From: Methanothrix sp.
Lineage (GTDB): Archaea; Halobacteriota; Methanosarcinia; Methanotrichales; Methanotrichaceae
NCBI GenBank assembly: GCA_028708055.1
Contig: JAQVZT010000055.1
Span: forward strand, 1-9,407
Direction of reading: 5' to 3'
DNA: 9,407 nt
Of this stretch, positions 1 to 7,402 are shown one piece after another. Both the position numbers and the translations under genes were made by a program. The notes beneath the pieces were generated by a model. That model saw only the letters and a list, made by a program, of their open reading frames with translations, did no database searches and was not told the DNA's origin. The first letter of the stretch is position 1. Every line of letters begins with the position of its first letter.

Positions 1-498
1 GATTTTGATATCATCGTTGTTATTAAGGGCCGGTTCTTCACTTGCTGTTATCTCATCAATCCACAAATCGAGATAGACTGTATAGTAAAACTTCCCAATT
101 TCGTTTCCACCGATCGGCTTAAGGGCAGGCTCATCTTTCTGGGCGGTATATTTTGAAAAATTTTCATATTCGTCGGGTCCGTTGACGGCCTCCAATCCAT
201 CCACCAGGAACCTACCGTAGCTGATTTGAAAGTCCATTCCGGCTGGATTGCAGGCGCTGATTTTAAAGCCGTCGTCTGGAGTTCCATTTCCGAGATATGT
301 TTTTCGCAGCATCATCTCCTGGTAGCGTCTTATATCCTCCAGTTCATTCCAGTCTCTATCAAGCAAAGGGACTCCCTGCTGAAGCCTGATTCCTGTATAA
401 CTTTTTTTGGGATCAAATGTATCCTTTCCATTGTTCGAGAAATTGCCCTTTTGATCGCCATTTTGATCCCCTTCAAACCAATAAGATTTTTTTCCCAT
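1..498 (-). CDS. DUF6519-like tail-module protein (partial, N-terminal end)
   Basis: The first 166 codons of a gene that runs off the left edge; the frame stays open to position 1. After a polar opening rich in Gly, Asn and Asp (with a GDQNGDQKG near-repeat, 10-18), the sequence reads DTFDPKKSYTGIRLQQGVPL (26-45), DRDWNELEDIRRYQEMM (47-63), GTPDDGFKI, YGRFLVDGLEAVNG (94-107) and YTVYLDLWIDEITASEEPAL (139-158). This follows the N-terminal pattern I know from DUF6519 proteins (FxxxTFDPxxxYxGVxxQQGRxxLDxDWNE ... YLDxWxxxxTxxEDP), which are found in phage-tail-like and CIS loci and whose molecular role is not settled. Full-length members are usually several times longer than this fragment. The ATG follows GGGGGAG with a 5-nt spacer, 12 nt after the upstream stop. 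Confidence 0.82.
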   Translation of the reverse strand, partial: MGKKSYWFEGDQNGDQKGNFSNNGKDTFDPKKSYTGIRLQQGVPLLDRDWNELEDIRRYQEMMLRKTYLGNGTPDDGFKISACNPAGMDFQISYGRFLVDGLEAVNGPDEYENFSKYTAQKDEPALKPIGGNEIGKFYYTVYLDLWIDEITASEEPALNNNDDIKI

Positions 499-503
499 TA
501 AAT

Positions 504-510
504 CTCCCCC
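504..510 (-). promoter_or_regulatory. Shine-Dalgarno site for the DUF6519-like gene
   Basis: GGGGGAG sits directly after the TAG stop of the upstream gene and 5 nt before the ATG at 498. It fixes that start and shows that the pair is arranged for co-translation from one message. Confidence 0.7.
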
Positions 511-1086
511 CTAACCTAAGAATGTCAAATGCACAGTTCTCAAAATCGTATCATTTGCGAGTTTGGTGATGATGCCCTTATTAACATAATTTATAAAGAA
601 TATTTTGCTGAGACTGGTGCCGACTCCGTCGCTACCAATCAGCGCGAATTCGCCAAAGTAAAGAGTTTCAGGTACAGGTATGTCTTTTCCAAAGGTCACT
701 CTTATCTCCAGCTTATTGGTAATTTTTTTTGTTATTACCTCATTTCCGTCCGGTCCCTCTAGATAGTCCATGTTTGCATTCTTAATCTCCGTTGCCCAGA
801 ACCAATTATCTGGGCTTTTGCCTTGAAAGACCGTTATGCCCGATAATGGATTTATTTTCGAAATCTTATCTTTGAAATCCTTATAATCTTTGCTACCGCT
901 ACCGACCACCATGTAGTTAATCCCGGTGATTCCATTAAATTCTTTCTTAACTAAAGCTACCAGGAAGGAGCCGCAATCGCCATGATCCTCTTCATCAACA
1001 ACAATGGTATTGGATGTCCATCCATTGTCGGCAACCATTTTTCCGTCTCTTAATATGATGTCCTTGAACTTTCCGGTAATTTTCAT
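511..1086 (-). CDS. Small tail-module protein of unknown role
   Basis: A 191-residue protein that I cannot assign to a named family with certainty. It begins MKITGKFKDIILRDGK and continues NGWTSNTIV (21-29), and ends with a strand-rich region: KLEIRVTFGKD (125-135), YFGEFALIGSDG (143-154), KIFFINYVNKGIIT (161-174) and ILRTVHLTFLG. This layout, with an opening G-K-strand and D-G-K turn, a W-x-x-N-x-I-V motif, and a closing F-G-L/I-x-G-x-D then INY and R-T-V-x-L-T-F, resembles small proteins in phage tail and CIS loci near the fibre genes. No signal peptide or membrane segment is visible. The frame extends to a GTG at 1095; I chose the ATG at 1086, which follows GGTGG by about 5 nt. It lies 51 nt after the gpI-like gene and 12 nt before the DUF6519-like gene. 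A peripheral baseplate or fibre-adaptor role is inference. Confidence 0.8.
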   Translation of the reverse strand: MKITGKFKDIILRDGKMVADNGWTSNTIVVDEEDHGDCGSFLVALVKKEFNGITGINYMVVGSGSKDYKDFKDKISKINPLSGITVFQGKSPDNWFWATEIKNANMDYLEGPDGNEVITKKITNKLEIRVTFGKDIPVPETLYFGEFALIGSDGVGTSLSKIFFINYVNKGIITKLANDTILRTVHLTFLG

Positions 1087-1137
1087 CCCAACCACCCCAG
1101 GTTCAATTCATTTGAAATATTAATCATAATATCGCGC

Positions 1138-2475
1138 TTAGGCTGACAGGTCAGTATCCAGCCCGCTGTGCGGAGTCCTGTAAGATGGATCGTTAGTAAT
1201 GCCATTCACACCTATGCTGCCAGCATTATTGCTCTTCATGTACGTTAGCAGCCATTTCCAGCTTGCTGAATCCCTGTAAGTTCCTCTTATCTTTTCGAAC
1301 TTCTCATCCTGAGCCGTCTGGATCTGATCCCAGAATGAATCGGAGAATTTGCCCTTGCCCAGATTCTCTTCCCAGGGGCTCTCTGCTATGAATATCTTGG
1401 GCACAACGAAGATAGGCAGGAATGATTCGATAATCTTCAGAAGATCTTTTTCATCCACTTTAAGCCTTTCTCCAGCCGGGAGGATGATGAAGATCCCTAT
1501 GACATTTGGGTGAATCCTTCCATTGCTATCAGGCTGTATCGCGCTTGTGTCAACGGTGTAATGAACCTCATCGAGGTAAGTGCCCATCTTGCCCAGGATA
1601 TCATTATCTTCTGGATCTATGTTTAAAGTTCTTGACGTCTTATGATAAAAGAGCCTGCATTTGCCGCAATTTATCTCTTCAGCCTCCTCGTGCTCCCGCC
1701 CATAGCTACGGAATACATTGTTCATGTACTCTTTGACACAGCATTCTTTGCCGGTCAGGAATGACACGAGGCTGGCCAGTCCTTTGACGGTCCCCTTCTG
1801 TCTGTAAAACTCCATCGCTCGCAGAATGTATTCTCGATTCCTCTCTCTCAGAAGCTGATACAGGTCAAGAGAGACCCATTCGGCAAGCCAGGGAACGAAC
1901 CTATCCGGTGCCTTGGATGGATCAAAAAATACCGGTACCTTGGCGATGGTCTCCTCAAGATCATACATCTCCGACTCGAAGATGGACAGAAATCTCTCAA
2001 GAAAATCTCTGCTGGCAGAGTCATTCTGGAAGACGGCAGGAAGGTAATTCAGATAAGATGGCCTCGGGTAATTTACGGTCACATTCCTTAAGACGGGAAC
2101 ATCTTCTCCACCCCTTCGCATTTTTATCTCCAGAGATAGATACCTTCCTCCTGTTGCCCTTACCGGTACATACCTCAGATCCTCGGGTGTGATCGTGCCG
2201 CCGGGCCACTCTTTCCAGTTAGTGCCATCCTCTGAAATCTTGAGCGAGATCTCGATGCTTGAGCTTTTAGGAATATCTGCATCAATTTCGATGCAATGCC
2301 AGCGGCATCCAGGAAGCCCGCTATCGATGGTGGGTGACTTGCACGTTCCTTCAGCTTCAGAAGTTTTGCATGTCAAGCCGATTATATTTTTGTATTTATC
2401 AATTATTGGCAATAATCCCTCAGGATTCCAGTCACCATCGGCAACGCTCAGGGTCTTGGATCTTAATTCAGACAA
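1138..2475 (-). CDS. gpI-like / TIGR02242-type phage tail protein
   Basis: A 445-residue wedge or tail-tip protein of the phage tail protein I group. Residues about 1-135 form a beta-rich N-terminal domain with DSGLPGCRWHCIEIDADIP (51-69) and GGRYLSLEIKMR (109-120). The central helical tail-I domain follows: YPRPSYLNYLPAVFQ (136-150), FLERFLSIFESEMYDLEETI, FDPSKAPDRFVPWLAEWVSL (184-203), REYILRAMEFYRQKGTVKGL (214-233) and FLTGK. A C-terminal region (about 247-445) contains HYTVDTSAIQPDSNGRIHP and VDEKDLLKIIESFLPIFVVP, then a polar tail of about 80 residues. Eight cysteines fall in two groups: 36, 45, 57, 61 and 245, 246, 270, 273. The start is TTG, immediately after the upstream stop and 5 nt after AAGGAGG, the best ribosome site in the window. 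Its place after the two J genes fits assembly onto the wedge. Confidence 0.9.
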   Translation of the reverse strand: MSELRSKTLSVADGDWNPEGLLPIIDKYKNIIGLTCKTSEAEGTCKSPTIDSGLPGCRWHCIEIDADIPKSSSIEISLKISEDGTNWKEWPGGTITPEDLRYVPVRATGGRYLSLEIKMRRGGEDVPVLRNVTVNYPRPSYLNYLPAVFQNDSASRDFLERFLSIFESEMYDLEETIAKVPVFFDPSKAPDRFVPWLAEWVSLDLYQLLRERNREYILRAMEFYRQKGTVKGLASLVSFLTGKECCVKEYMNNVFRSYGREHEEAEEINCGKCRLFYHKTSRTLNIDPEDNDILGKMGTYLDEVHYTVDTSAIQPDSNGRIHPNVIGIFIILPAGERLKVDEKDLLKIIESFLPIFVVPKIFIAESPWEENLGKGKFSDSFWDQIQTAQDEKFEKIRGTYRDSASWKWLLTYMKSNNAGSIGVNGITNDPSYRTPHSGLDTDLSA

Positions 2476-3402
2476 TTAAGCCTCCTTGATCACGCTAATT
2501 ATGAGATCTTTTATGGAAACCAGGGCATGATCAGGTATTTCTATAGATTCGTTCGCCGCTCTATTGTTCAGACATAGGTCGCTTTTGACATAATCAACTC
2601 CATCAACATTGTCGATAACTTCGTAAATCTCAGATATATAGACCGGTCTGCCAAAAGGCCAGCCATTTCCATCTGGACCTCCGATCATGGGGTCCAAAAA
2701 TGCATCCAGCGCAGATGCAACTGCAATCACTACATTCTCGTCAAGATACTCTTGCCGCTTGACAATCTTCGCCGTTATTGATATCTCTATGAACTCCGGA
2801 TAGAGAATAAATAGCTCTATGGCCAGTGGGCGTTTTGCATTGAGATTATTGTAAACCTTTCTTAAGAGGTCTTTCGTCCCAATTGAATTTGGCTTAGCCA
2901 GGTTTATTATTATGGGGTATTTTATTGGTTTGGGGATGACGATGGGTTTAAGGATGGTGATCGGGTCAGGATTATCTGGCAAGATTATTGCTGAAACCGT
3001 ATTTGGGACATCTCCTTTCATATTTGGATGAAATAGGGGTATCGCCTTGGCCCTGGCTACTCCATCTACCTGCATTGCCAGATGTTCGTAATCTGCTGAC
3101 GTGACCGCTCTGTTAATTCCTTTCAGGCCTTTTTTTGCTTTCACAATTTTTTCTTCAAGGGCAACGCCGTCATCCTCTATTCCGCAAAGTTTCAGAAAGC
3201 TTAAAAAATTCCCATCATTGATCTTGTTCAGGCCGTAGATCTGCATCTCTGCGAGCCAGGCGAACAGCTCAATGAGCGTTATTCCTGGATCTGAACGGTT
3301 ATGATCGGTCCATTCAGGCGCATATACCGGTATCCTGGCAATTGCTTCATTGACCAGATCATTAAATGTCTTATTGTCGAGGTTTTCCAGGGGAAGCGTC
3401 AT
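2476..3402 (-). CDS. Small second baseplate J-like protein
   Basis: A 308-residue paralogue of the preceding large J protein. It shares both ends of the family: FNDLVNEAIARIPVYAPEWT and DPGITLIELFAWLAEMQIYG (38-57) with FLSFLKLCGI (68-75) at the N-terminus, and RAVTSADYEHLAM (98-110) plus GGPDGNGWPFGRPVYISEIY (241-260) and GVDYV at the C-terminus. The long middle found in most putative baseplate assembly proteins is missing, so the N-terminal helices run almost straight into the C-terminal J region. A stretch rich in proline, isoleucine and lysine (142-171, with PDPITILKPIVIPKPIKYP) sits where the large paralogue has a short loop. It probably pairs with the large J protein to form asymmetric wedges, as Afp11 and Afp12 are thought to do. 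The ATG lies 8 nt after GATGAGG and overlaps the upstream stop (ATGA). Confidence 0.9.
   Translation of the reverse strand: MTLPLENLDNKTFNDLVNEAIARIPVYAPEWTDHNRSDPGITLIELFAWLAEMQIYGLNKINDGNFLSFLKLCGIEDDGVALEEKIVKAKKGLKGINRAVTSADYEHLAMQVDGVARAKAIPLFHPNMKGDVPNTVSAIILPDNPDPITILKPIVIPKPIKYPIIINLAKPNSIGTKDLLRKVYNNLNAKRPLAIELFILYPEFIEISITAKIVKRQEYLDENVVIAVASALDAFLDPMIGGPDGNGWPFGRPVYISEIYEVIDNVDGVDYVKSDLCLNNRAANESIEIPDHALVSIKDLIISVIKEA
2481..2487 (-). promoter_or_regulatory. Strong Shine-Dalgarno site for the gpI-like TTG start
   Basis: AAGGAGG, a full match to the anti-Shine-Dalgarno core, lies in the last codons of the small J gene, 5 nt before the TTG at 2475-2473. It makes the TTG the likely true start although no ATG is near, and it couples the two genes. 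Confidence 0.8.
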
Positions 3403-6400
3403 CTTTTTGTCCTCATCTTCATAATAATAGTGTGCTCACCTGAGCATATGGTTTCGGTATCTGCGATCCCCTGGTCGGGTTTTGGCGTTATCTGAAGAAT
3501 TTCTATATGATCGACTCCTTTAATCCGCTCGAGCTTAGAGTAGATGTCGGAATTATAGGCATATCTTCCGAAATCCCAGCCGGTCTGATCCGGTCCGCCG
3601 GTAATGGGATGGAAAAACTCCTTGAGCACCGACATGACCTGCTTCTCCAGAGGAACGGCTTGATCAATGGACTCCGGGAATACATTAACCGAAATGCTGA
3701 CTTCTCTATAGGACGGCTCAACGACATCAATATCATCTGGCGATATTGAGTTCATGCTCCTCTCAAGAAGGTGGGTCTTTACCTTCGATAGCAATTCCCT
3801 GGATGGAATGGGTCTGTCGCCCGTTCCTTTCGGGATGACTATGATCTTTACTTTATTTCTTCCCGGGCCGTCAATTATGCATTTAGTTCTGGCGATGTAG
3901 CTTGATGCCTCCCTGGAGATCCTTTCGTAATCCTCTTTGGTGACCGCTCGATCCATATGCCTTATCAGATGGGGACCTCGTTCGAATAGGGATTTCATGG
4001 TCTCAGCATCAGACCCGCCTTCAGCAGGCAATGCATTTGAGGCTCTATCTATGCCTGCCACAGGAGTCTTTATGGTATTGATCTCTCCAGCAGCAACATT
4101 GCCATTCACTCCGCCGCCGAACTTGTAGCTCGCCTTAATGTTATCTCTTCCAATAGGCGGAATCATTCCATGAATTCCGTCGCCGAAGATAATTTCGCCC
4201 GATGCTCCATCCAATATGTAATCCCTATCCCTGGGGCCGGAATCAAAGAGTTCCTCGACCGGTCTCCACTGGACCCAGTTATCAACAACCTTGCCTGTTC
4301 TGTCTTTGATCTCCTGGATTCTGATGCCATAATGAGAAAGCCTCTCTCTTTCATCCTCTGAGATCAATAATCCTTCTCTAACCCATAGGTCCGCCGAAAT
4401 CGCAGAGCCCTTGATGAGCTTGAAGACTTGATTCCGCTCTCCAATGCTGGATCCTAAGAGCTCATCTGCAACTGTCTCAACCTGCTGAGCCCATACGGTA
4501 TTGGGATATATTCCTACCAGCTGATCAAGCTTATAGTCTCCAGAAGAAGATTGTGTGGAGGAATCGGGGTCGGAAAAGAGGCCCATTATCCAGCGGCAAT
4601 TTGATCCAAAATTTGATACACTCGAATGGCTGGAAGGCGCAAGGAACTCAAGAGTCCCGCTCTTGGTCAAGTACTCTGAATTATCAATGGCTTGCAGGTA
4701 GCTTCTCTTTAGCACAACTGCGTCCTCATTAAAATCCAGCGGGCGATCTAATGTGATCTTCTCCGGAGAATAATCCTTGACAATTGCGGTTTCAATCACT
4801 TCGTAACCATCAAATGGCTTTATGAATAGAAGCTCTGTGTCCGTCTTAATTCCTTCAATCGAAGTGAGGGCTAAAATATCGTTAACTGGCTCTTTGATTT
4901 GACCTTTGATCTGATCCCAGTATGCCCACCTGACCTTGGGACGTGAGTCTAGACCAGGCTGCTCGCCATTATCATCTGATGTTTTTGATTTTTCATCCAT
5001 AGCAAAGAAGATGCTGATATTGCCTTTTCCAAGGGCTTTATTGAATCCGATATATACCGCGGGTTTGCTCTCCGGCATAAGGATAAACGGAACGAAGCCG
5101 GAAGTCTCCTGGCTCTTGCTTGCATTGATCTCTTTTGTTAAATCCCAGTATTCCAGGTTGTTATAAGCAATGCATTTCTGAATCCCTAGCTCGCTATTAG
5201 AAGGATAGCTGAATTGAATGCTTATACCATCTTTATCCAGATAGGGCGGATAAAACTTTGGCTCAATTTTCCATTTTGAACTATTGCCAACGCCAATTCT
5301 GCTAAATTCTTCCCTGCCGTAGTCTCCATTTGCCAGGCGCACTCTTATCCAATAGTTCCTGTCTCCCCCATAAATCTCCGTCTCGGCAAAATCGTCTGGT
5401 CGATTGAATTCCAGATTTCCCGAATAATCACCTGTATCGGTGGAGAGCAGCGCAAAATTGTCTATCTGTTTCTTATTCGTATCAGCTATCAAATCCAGCG
5501 CTTTCCAAATTTTTCCATTCCAATATTCCCACGAGAGCAAAACATTATTCGGCGTCGGCTCATTGCTTGGCTTGTCGTTGTCCTTTTTGATATATTTTCT
5601 TTTAAAGTTTATGGTTATTGTCGAGCCCAATTTTGAAAAGGCCTCAGAGCATGATAAATAAAATGTATCAAGTATTCGAGGCTGCCTTCCAAAAGGATAA
5701 ACTTCCTGGGTTAGATCCAGGGACGCAAAATTATGGTAACAGGAGTCCGGGTGAATGGAGATTTCGTCATCCGTATCGCTCTTTATATTGAGTATCTTGA
5801 TGCTCTCTATGGTTTGCAGGTCAGATTCTGGTGGCAGCAGGTCGATGCTGCATGCGATCCATAAGCAGCTTATACCATTTATACTCGTCTCTTTGATAGC
5901 CCATTCCAGATTATCCACTGGGCTCAGGGTGATATTGAACTCAAGCGATTCGATTGATTCAGGCTGCACTTTCGCGGAAAGATCGATATTATCTCCATCT
6001 ATTCCGCATATCATCCATTTCCATTTATTAATATAATCTGGGCTTACTATATTCTTGAATTTAATATTCAATGTGACCTTCATCTGCCCGGAAATCTTGA
6101 ACAGCTCGCTGTGGCCCAGATAAAGGACGTGCTTTTGAATGTTGTCGCCATGAAATAGACTGAATACCTTTCCAGCTTTGAAATCATCCGTATGCCTGTA
6201 GATCTTATCCATCTGGGGATCGACGCTGTATATCTCTTGAATAAGAGCCGCCGTCGCAGATACGCTGCTTACCGTTTCGTATGTAAGTAGGCCATGGGTA
6301 TCGTTTTCGGCTGCTGCCACCTGAGTTCCGGCGGGAATGAATGCATTCTCAGCCAATCCCTCCGCAGGGAAGAAGGTTACAGGGACCTTAGCAGGCAGAG

Positions 6401-6665
6401 CAGGCATCAGCCTCATGCCCAGCATGTCCAGGAATGCCCCAAAATTCTTATCAGGCACATGGTTTAGCCTGGCGATAATCTCCTCTTGCATGTGAGCGAA
6501 GATCTTTAAAAGTGCAATGCCTGGGTCCATTTCAGTTTGAATGTCTTGACCGGCCGCAATATCGGGAAGTTTCCACTCCGGTGTGAATATTTTGGCTAAG
6601 TCGCCCTCTTCCTTTAAGAGCATTTCAAAGGTCTTCTGGCTTATCGTCGGCATAACTGTGATCAT
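3399..6665 (-). CDS. Large baseplate J-like wedge protein
   Basis: This 1088-residue protein is the main baseplate J-like (T4 gp6-like, Afp11-type) wedge component. The N-terminus (about 1-125) carries the family pattern TPEWKLPDI, DPGIALLKIFAHMQEEI, FGAFLDMLGMRLMPALPA and IPAGTQVAA. The J domain core is far downstream: VQWRPVEELFDSGPRDRDYI (about 800), GEIIFGDGIHG, GGGVNGNVAAGEI (about 850), RAVTKEDYERI (about 908), and the closing GGPDQTGWDFGRYAYNSDIY (about 1020-1040). Between them lies a beta-rich insertion of several hundred residues with WEYWNGKIWKAL and YWIRVRL (about 375-450) and a second, weaker WAYWDQIKG segment near 575. No toxin or enzyme motif was recognised in it. The start is uncertain: the ATG at 6665 directly abuts AAGGA, whereas the ATG at 6653 lies 12 nt beyond it. 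The downstream gene starts within the stop (ATGA). Confidence 0.93.
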   Translation of the reverse strand: MITVMPTISQKTFEMLLKEEGDLAKIFTPEWKLPDIAAGQDIQTEMDPGIALLKIFAHMQEEIIARLNHVPDKNFGAFLDMLGMRLMPALPAKVPVTFFPAEGLAENAFIPAGTQVAAAENDTHGLLTYETVSSVSATAALIQEIYSVDPQMDKIYRHTDDFKAGKVFSLFHGDNIQKHVLYLGHSELFKISGQMKVTLNIKFKNIVSPDYINKWKWMICGIDGDNIDLSAKVQPESIESLEFNITLSPVDNLEWAIKETSINGISCLWIACSIDLLPPESDLQTIESIKILNIKSDTDDEISIHPDSCYHNFASLDLTQEVYPFGRQPRILDTFYLSCSEAFSKLGSTITINFKRKYIKKDNDKPSNEPTPNNVLLSWEYWNGKIWKALDLIADTNKKQIDNFALLSTDTGDYSGNLEFNRPDDFAETEIYGGDRNYWIRVRLANGDYGREEFSRIGVGNSSKWKIEPKFYPPYLDKDGISIQFSYPSNSELGIQKCIAYNNLEYWDLTKEINASKSQETSGFVPFILMPESKPAVYIGFNKALGKGNISIFFAMDEKSKTSDDNGEQPGLDSRPKVRWAYWDQIKGQIKEPVNDILALTSIEGIKTDTELLFIKPFDGYEVIETAIVKDYSPEKITLDRPLDFNEDAVVLKRSYLQAIDNSEYLTKSGTLEFLAPSSHSSVSNFGSNCRWIMGLFSDPDSSTQSSSGDYKLDQLVGIYPNTVWAQQVETVADELLGSSIGERNQVFKLIKGSAISADLWVREGLLISEDERERLSHYGIRIQEIKDRTGKVVDNWVQWRPVEELFDSGPRDRDYILDGASGEIIFGDGIHGMIPPIGRDNIKASYKFGGGVNGNVAAGEINTIKTPVAGIDRASNALPAEGGSDAETMKSLFERGPHLIRHMDRAVTKEDYERISREASSYIARTKCIIDGPGRNKVKIIVIPKGTGDRPIPSRELLSKVKTHLLERSMNSISPDDIDVVEPSYREVSISVNVFPESIDQAVPLEKQVMSVLKEFFHPITGGPDQTGWDFGRYAYNSDIYSKLERIKGVDHIEILQITPKPDQGIADTETICSGEHTIIMKMRTKR

Positions 6666-7060
6666 TCCTTCAGGTAGAATGGATAGACTAGATTAAACTC
6701 GTTGTTTACGGCCCTGACATAGTAGTCGACGCTGATGAGGACCTTGCCCTCTTCGGATTCGTCTATCGATACGTCTATATTTTTGATGTCGATCCTGGGC
6801 TCCCACATAACGAGCGCACCTTTTACGCTGTCCTTTATCTGCCCCATTGTGGCGGTGTTTAGAGGTGCAAAGGTGAGGTCTTGAACACCGCATCCAAAAT
6901 CCGAATGCATTACCCTTTCGCCCTTGGATGTGCCAAGGATTATTCCTATCGCTTCTCTCACATCATCTTCCAACTGGGACATCCTGATCTTAGTGATCTG
7001 CCCGCTCTCATCCAGGCAGATAGGAAACTTCCATCCTTTCCCGAGAAATTCTTTTGCCAT
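6662..7060 (-). CDS. gp25-like baseplate wedge protein
   Basis: A 132-residue member of the gp25/GPW/IraD family, a core wedge component contacting the hub and the sheath initiation site (the T4 gp25, Afp9 and TssE relatives). Seen directly: an N-terminal FLGKGWKFPI (5-14), and the hallmark GTSKGERVMHSDFGCGVQDL (43-62) followed by TF, in which the GER and DFG residues are characteristic of the family. The C-terminal half alternates strands (IDIKNIDVSI, VLISVDYYVRAVNNEFNLVYPF), as expected. The frame extends to a TTG at 7069, but the ATG at 7060 gives the usual MxxxFLGxGW start and follows AGAGG about 10 nt upstream, so I chose it. The TGA overlaps the next gene's ATG in an ATGA junction, pointing to coupled translation with the large J-like protein. 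Confidence 0.94.
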   Translation of the reverse strand: MAKEFLGKGWKFPICLDESGQITKIRMSQLEDDVREAIGIILGTSKGERVMHSDFGCGVQDLTFAPLNTATMGQIKDSVKGALVMWEPRIDIKNIDVSIDESEEGKVLISVDYYVRAVNNEFNLVYPFYLKE

Positions 7061-7079
7061 TGATCCCAAACCTCTTTCA

Positions 7080-7373
7080 TCATCCTATCTGAACAGTCGG
7101 CGCTCCTGCAGCAATAGTATTGGGCGGTCCATTTTCAATTATCGTGTCTCCCTGTCTTGCCGCGGGCAAGCCATTTATAAAGACTGTCGTACTGCCGGTC
7201 TGCACCATTCCGCCGACATGGGGCACTGTTGCGGTGACCAGGGGACAGGTATGGAGATCCTTGCAGGCAAGCCAGGCCGGCATTCCTCCTATCAGGACAT
7301 TGGAGCTTCCTGGCCCGGGGCTGAGCGGGGTACCGTGGCTTGTAAGATCTCCCACTCTTGCGGCTGGCGGCAT
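7080..7373 (-). CDS. PAAR-domain spike tip protein
   Basis: A complete 97-residue PAAR protein, the sharp cone that caps the beta-helical spike and helps pierce the target membrane. PAAR repeats are visible: ARVGDLTSHG (5-14), GSSNVLIGGMPAW (22-34), GSTTVFINGLPAARQGD (60-76) and an IAAGAPTVQIG ending. Candidate zinc ligands are H13, H41, C43 and H52, within the HTCP and PHVGG segments; three histidines and one cysteine is the known pattern of the family. The protein is a bare tip, with no N- or C-terminal extension that could be a toxin. The ATG has GGAAG 6 nt upstream. It lies between the spike and gp25 genes; in Afp/PVC, as I recall, the gp25-like gene comes before the PAAR gene, so the order is swapped here. 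Confidence 0.94.
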   Translation of the reverse strand: MPPAARVGDLTSHGTPLSPGPGSSNVLIGGMPAWLACKDLHTCPLVTATVPHVGGMVQTGSTTVFINGLPAARQGDTIIENGPPNTIAAGAPTVQIG

Positions 7374-7402
7374 GTTCTACTTCCAATTAATTCTTATGAT
7401 AT

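Noticed and set aside
723..730. Run of eight A on the coding strand in the 191-residue gene, a possible slippery or phase-variable site
   Set aside because: The normal frame continues to a family-like ending. No downstream structure or alternative-frame product was seen, and similar A7 runs occur elsewhere in this lysine-rich operon.
1087..1137. AT-rich gap with a TTCAA/TTGAA inverted repeat (1102-1116) and a TTAATATTT stretch, a possible weak promoter or terminator
   Set aside because: The stem is only 5 bp and A/T-rich with no U-tract, and the TATA-like stretch has no clear companion element. Chance is sufficient explanation.
3399..6665. Large insertion of the J-like protein as a hidden toxin or enzyme domain
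   Set aside because: No catalytic motif was recognised; the stretch reads as repeated beta strands with aromatic turns, more like a structural or binding module.
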